In this document: positions 63,469 to 64,000 of the stretch, one piece after another
Numbering within the stretch: the stretch's first letter is position 1
Layout: each line of letters begins with the position of its first letter
NCBI RefSeq assembly: GCF_021018895.1
Contig: NC_079373.1
Span: forward strand, 14,356,501 to 14,420,500
Direction: 5' to 3'
Origin: Seriola aureovittata
Taxonomy: Eukaryota > Chordata > Actinopteri > Carangiformes > Carangidae
DNA length: 64,000 bases
Notes under the pieces: model-generated
Seen by the model: the letters and a program-made list of their open reading frames with translations, nothing else
What the model was told of the DNA's origin: nothing
Database searches by the model: none
Position numbers and translations under genes: made by a program

Positions 63469-64000
63469 CTGGAAAAATATCAACATATACAATGTGTATT
63501 TTTAATATGTGCCCACAAGCCCACTACTGCTGGTCGTATACTAGAAAAAAAAAAAACAATATGATGATAATGATGGTTACAATCTTCTCTCTTACTCTAG
63601 ACTCATTGTTTAGGCATAATGATATATAAGGTAGTGATATAATAAACATTTCTGCCCTCTGCCCTTTTGCTCTTTGTCAATAAATTACCCATCAGCAATT
63701 TGTTCCTTGTGTCATTGTATAATGCCTGTGTAAATCAATTTGTCATTTAATCCCTTAATCCTTACTGGGTAAATTATTACCAATTCATATTGTGCCGCCA
63801 AACGTTGTTCAAACTTTCAACTCTATCAAGTTTTCAAAGATAACAAGTGTGTAAGACTGAATTCTAGGAAAAGTTATATCAAACAATGCACAAGACATCT
63901 AGAAAGTGTATATTTGGTGAAATGGTGAAGTCAATAAAAACATAAGGGCATGGCTTTGAATATTTCACCTAGGGGTTGGCATCATATAGACTAGTTTCAA
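63469..64000 (-). other. cfap161 intron 1, partial
   Basis: The sequence upstream of the exon starting at 63468 has no recognisable exon. The first coding exon (conserved N-terminus) is not seen before the window edge. Confidence 0.6.

Overview
This is vertebrate nuclear DNA, most likely from a percomorph (spiny-rayed) teleost fish. The genes are split by GT-AG introns, non-coding DNA dominates, and long (CA)n microsatellites are unusually dense. One interspersed repeat at about 28.58-28.84 kb closely resembles a repeat common in percomorph genomes. Nothing prokaryotic is present: no operons, no CRISPR array, no phage. The many open frames of 60-180 codons are mostly chance frames, often running through (CA)n tracts.

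Three protein-coding genes can be supported by exon-by-exon reading, all on the minus strand. (1) 37572-46653 holds the first two coding exons of an insulin-like growth factor 1 receptor gene (igf1r, a or b copy not resolved): the signal-peptide exon and the exon for the first ligand-binding (L1) domain. Its 5' UTR/promoter lies at about 46.7-47.8 kb. Everything from 1 to 37571 has no recognisable receptor exon and is best read as part of a very long intron 2. (2) 51743-56624 holds a complete eight-coding-exon sodium/choline cotransporter of the SLC5A7 (CHT1) type, 545 residues, with a probable non-coding first exon ending at 59336. (3) 60849-63468 holds the last seven coding exons of cfap161, an axonemal microtubule inner protein; its first coding exon lies beyond the right edge.

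Layout: 1-37571 igf1r intron 2 with microsatellites, a short hAT-type element (22040-22591), a percomorph repeat (28.6 kb), a decayed hAT/ZMYM-like transposase (33.9-36.2 kb) split by a second insertion, and an unexplained protein-like block followed by a 32-33 bp motif array (36.3-37.05 kb); 37572-38135 exon 2; 38136-46547 intron 1; 46548-46653 exon 1; 46.7-47.8 kb promoter; 47.8-51.7 kb intergenic; then the transporter gene and cfap161. The three genes are not known to work together: one is a growth-factor receptor, one a choline carrier and one a ciliary protein. Their value as a set is synteny. Human IGF1R and CFAP161 are both on 15q, whereas human SLC5A7 is on chromosome 2, which suggests that the transporter here is a paralog retained in fish.

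No previously undescribed system could be demonstrated. The best candidates for a second look are the unexplained protein-like block with its 32-33 bp motif array, the divergent choline-transporter paralog, and the nested transposon structure.
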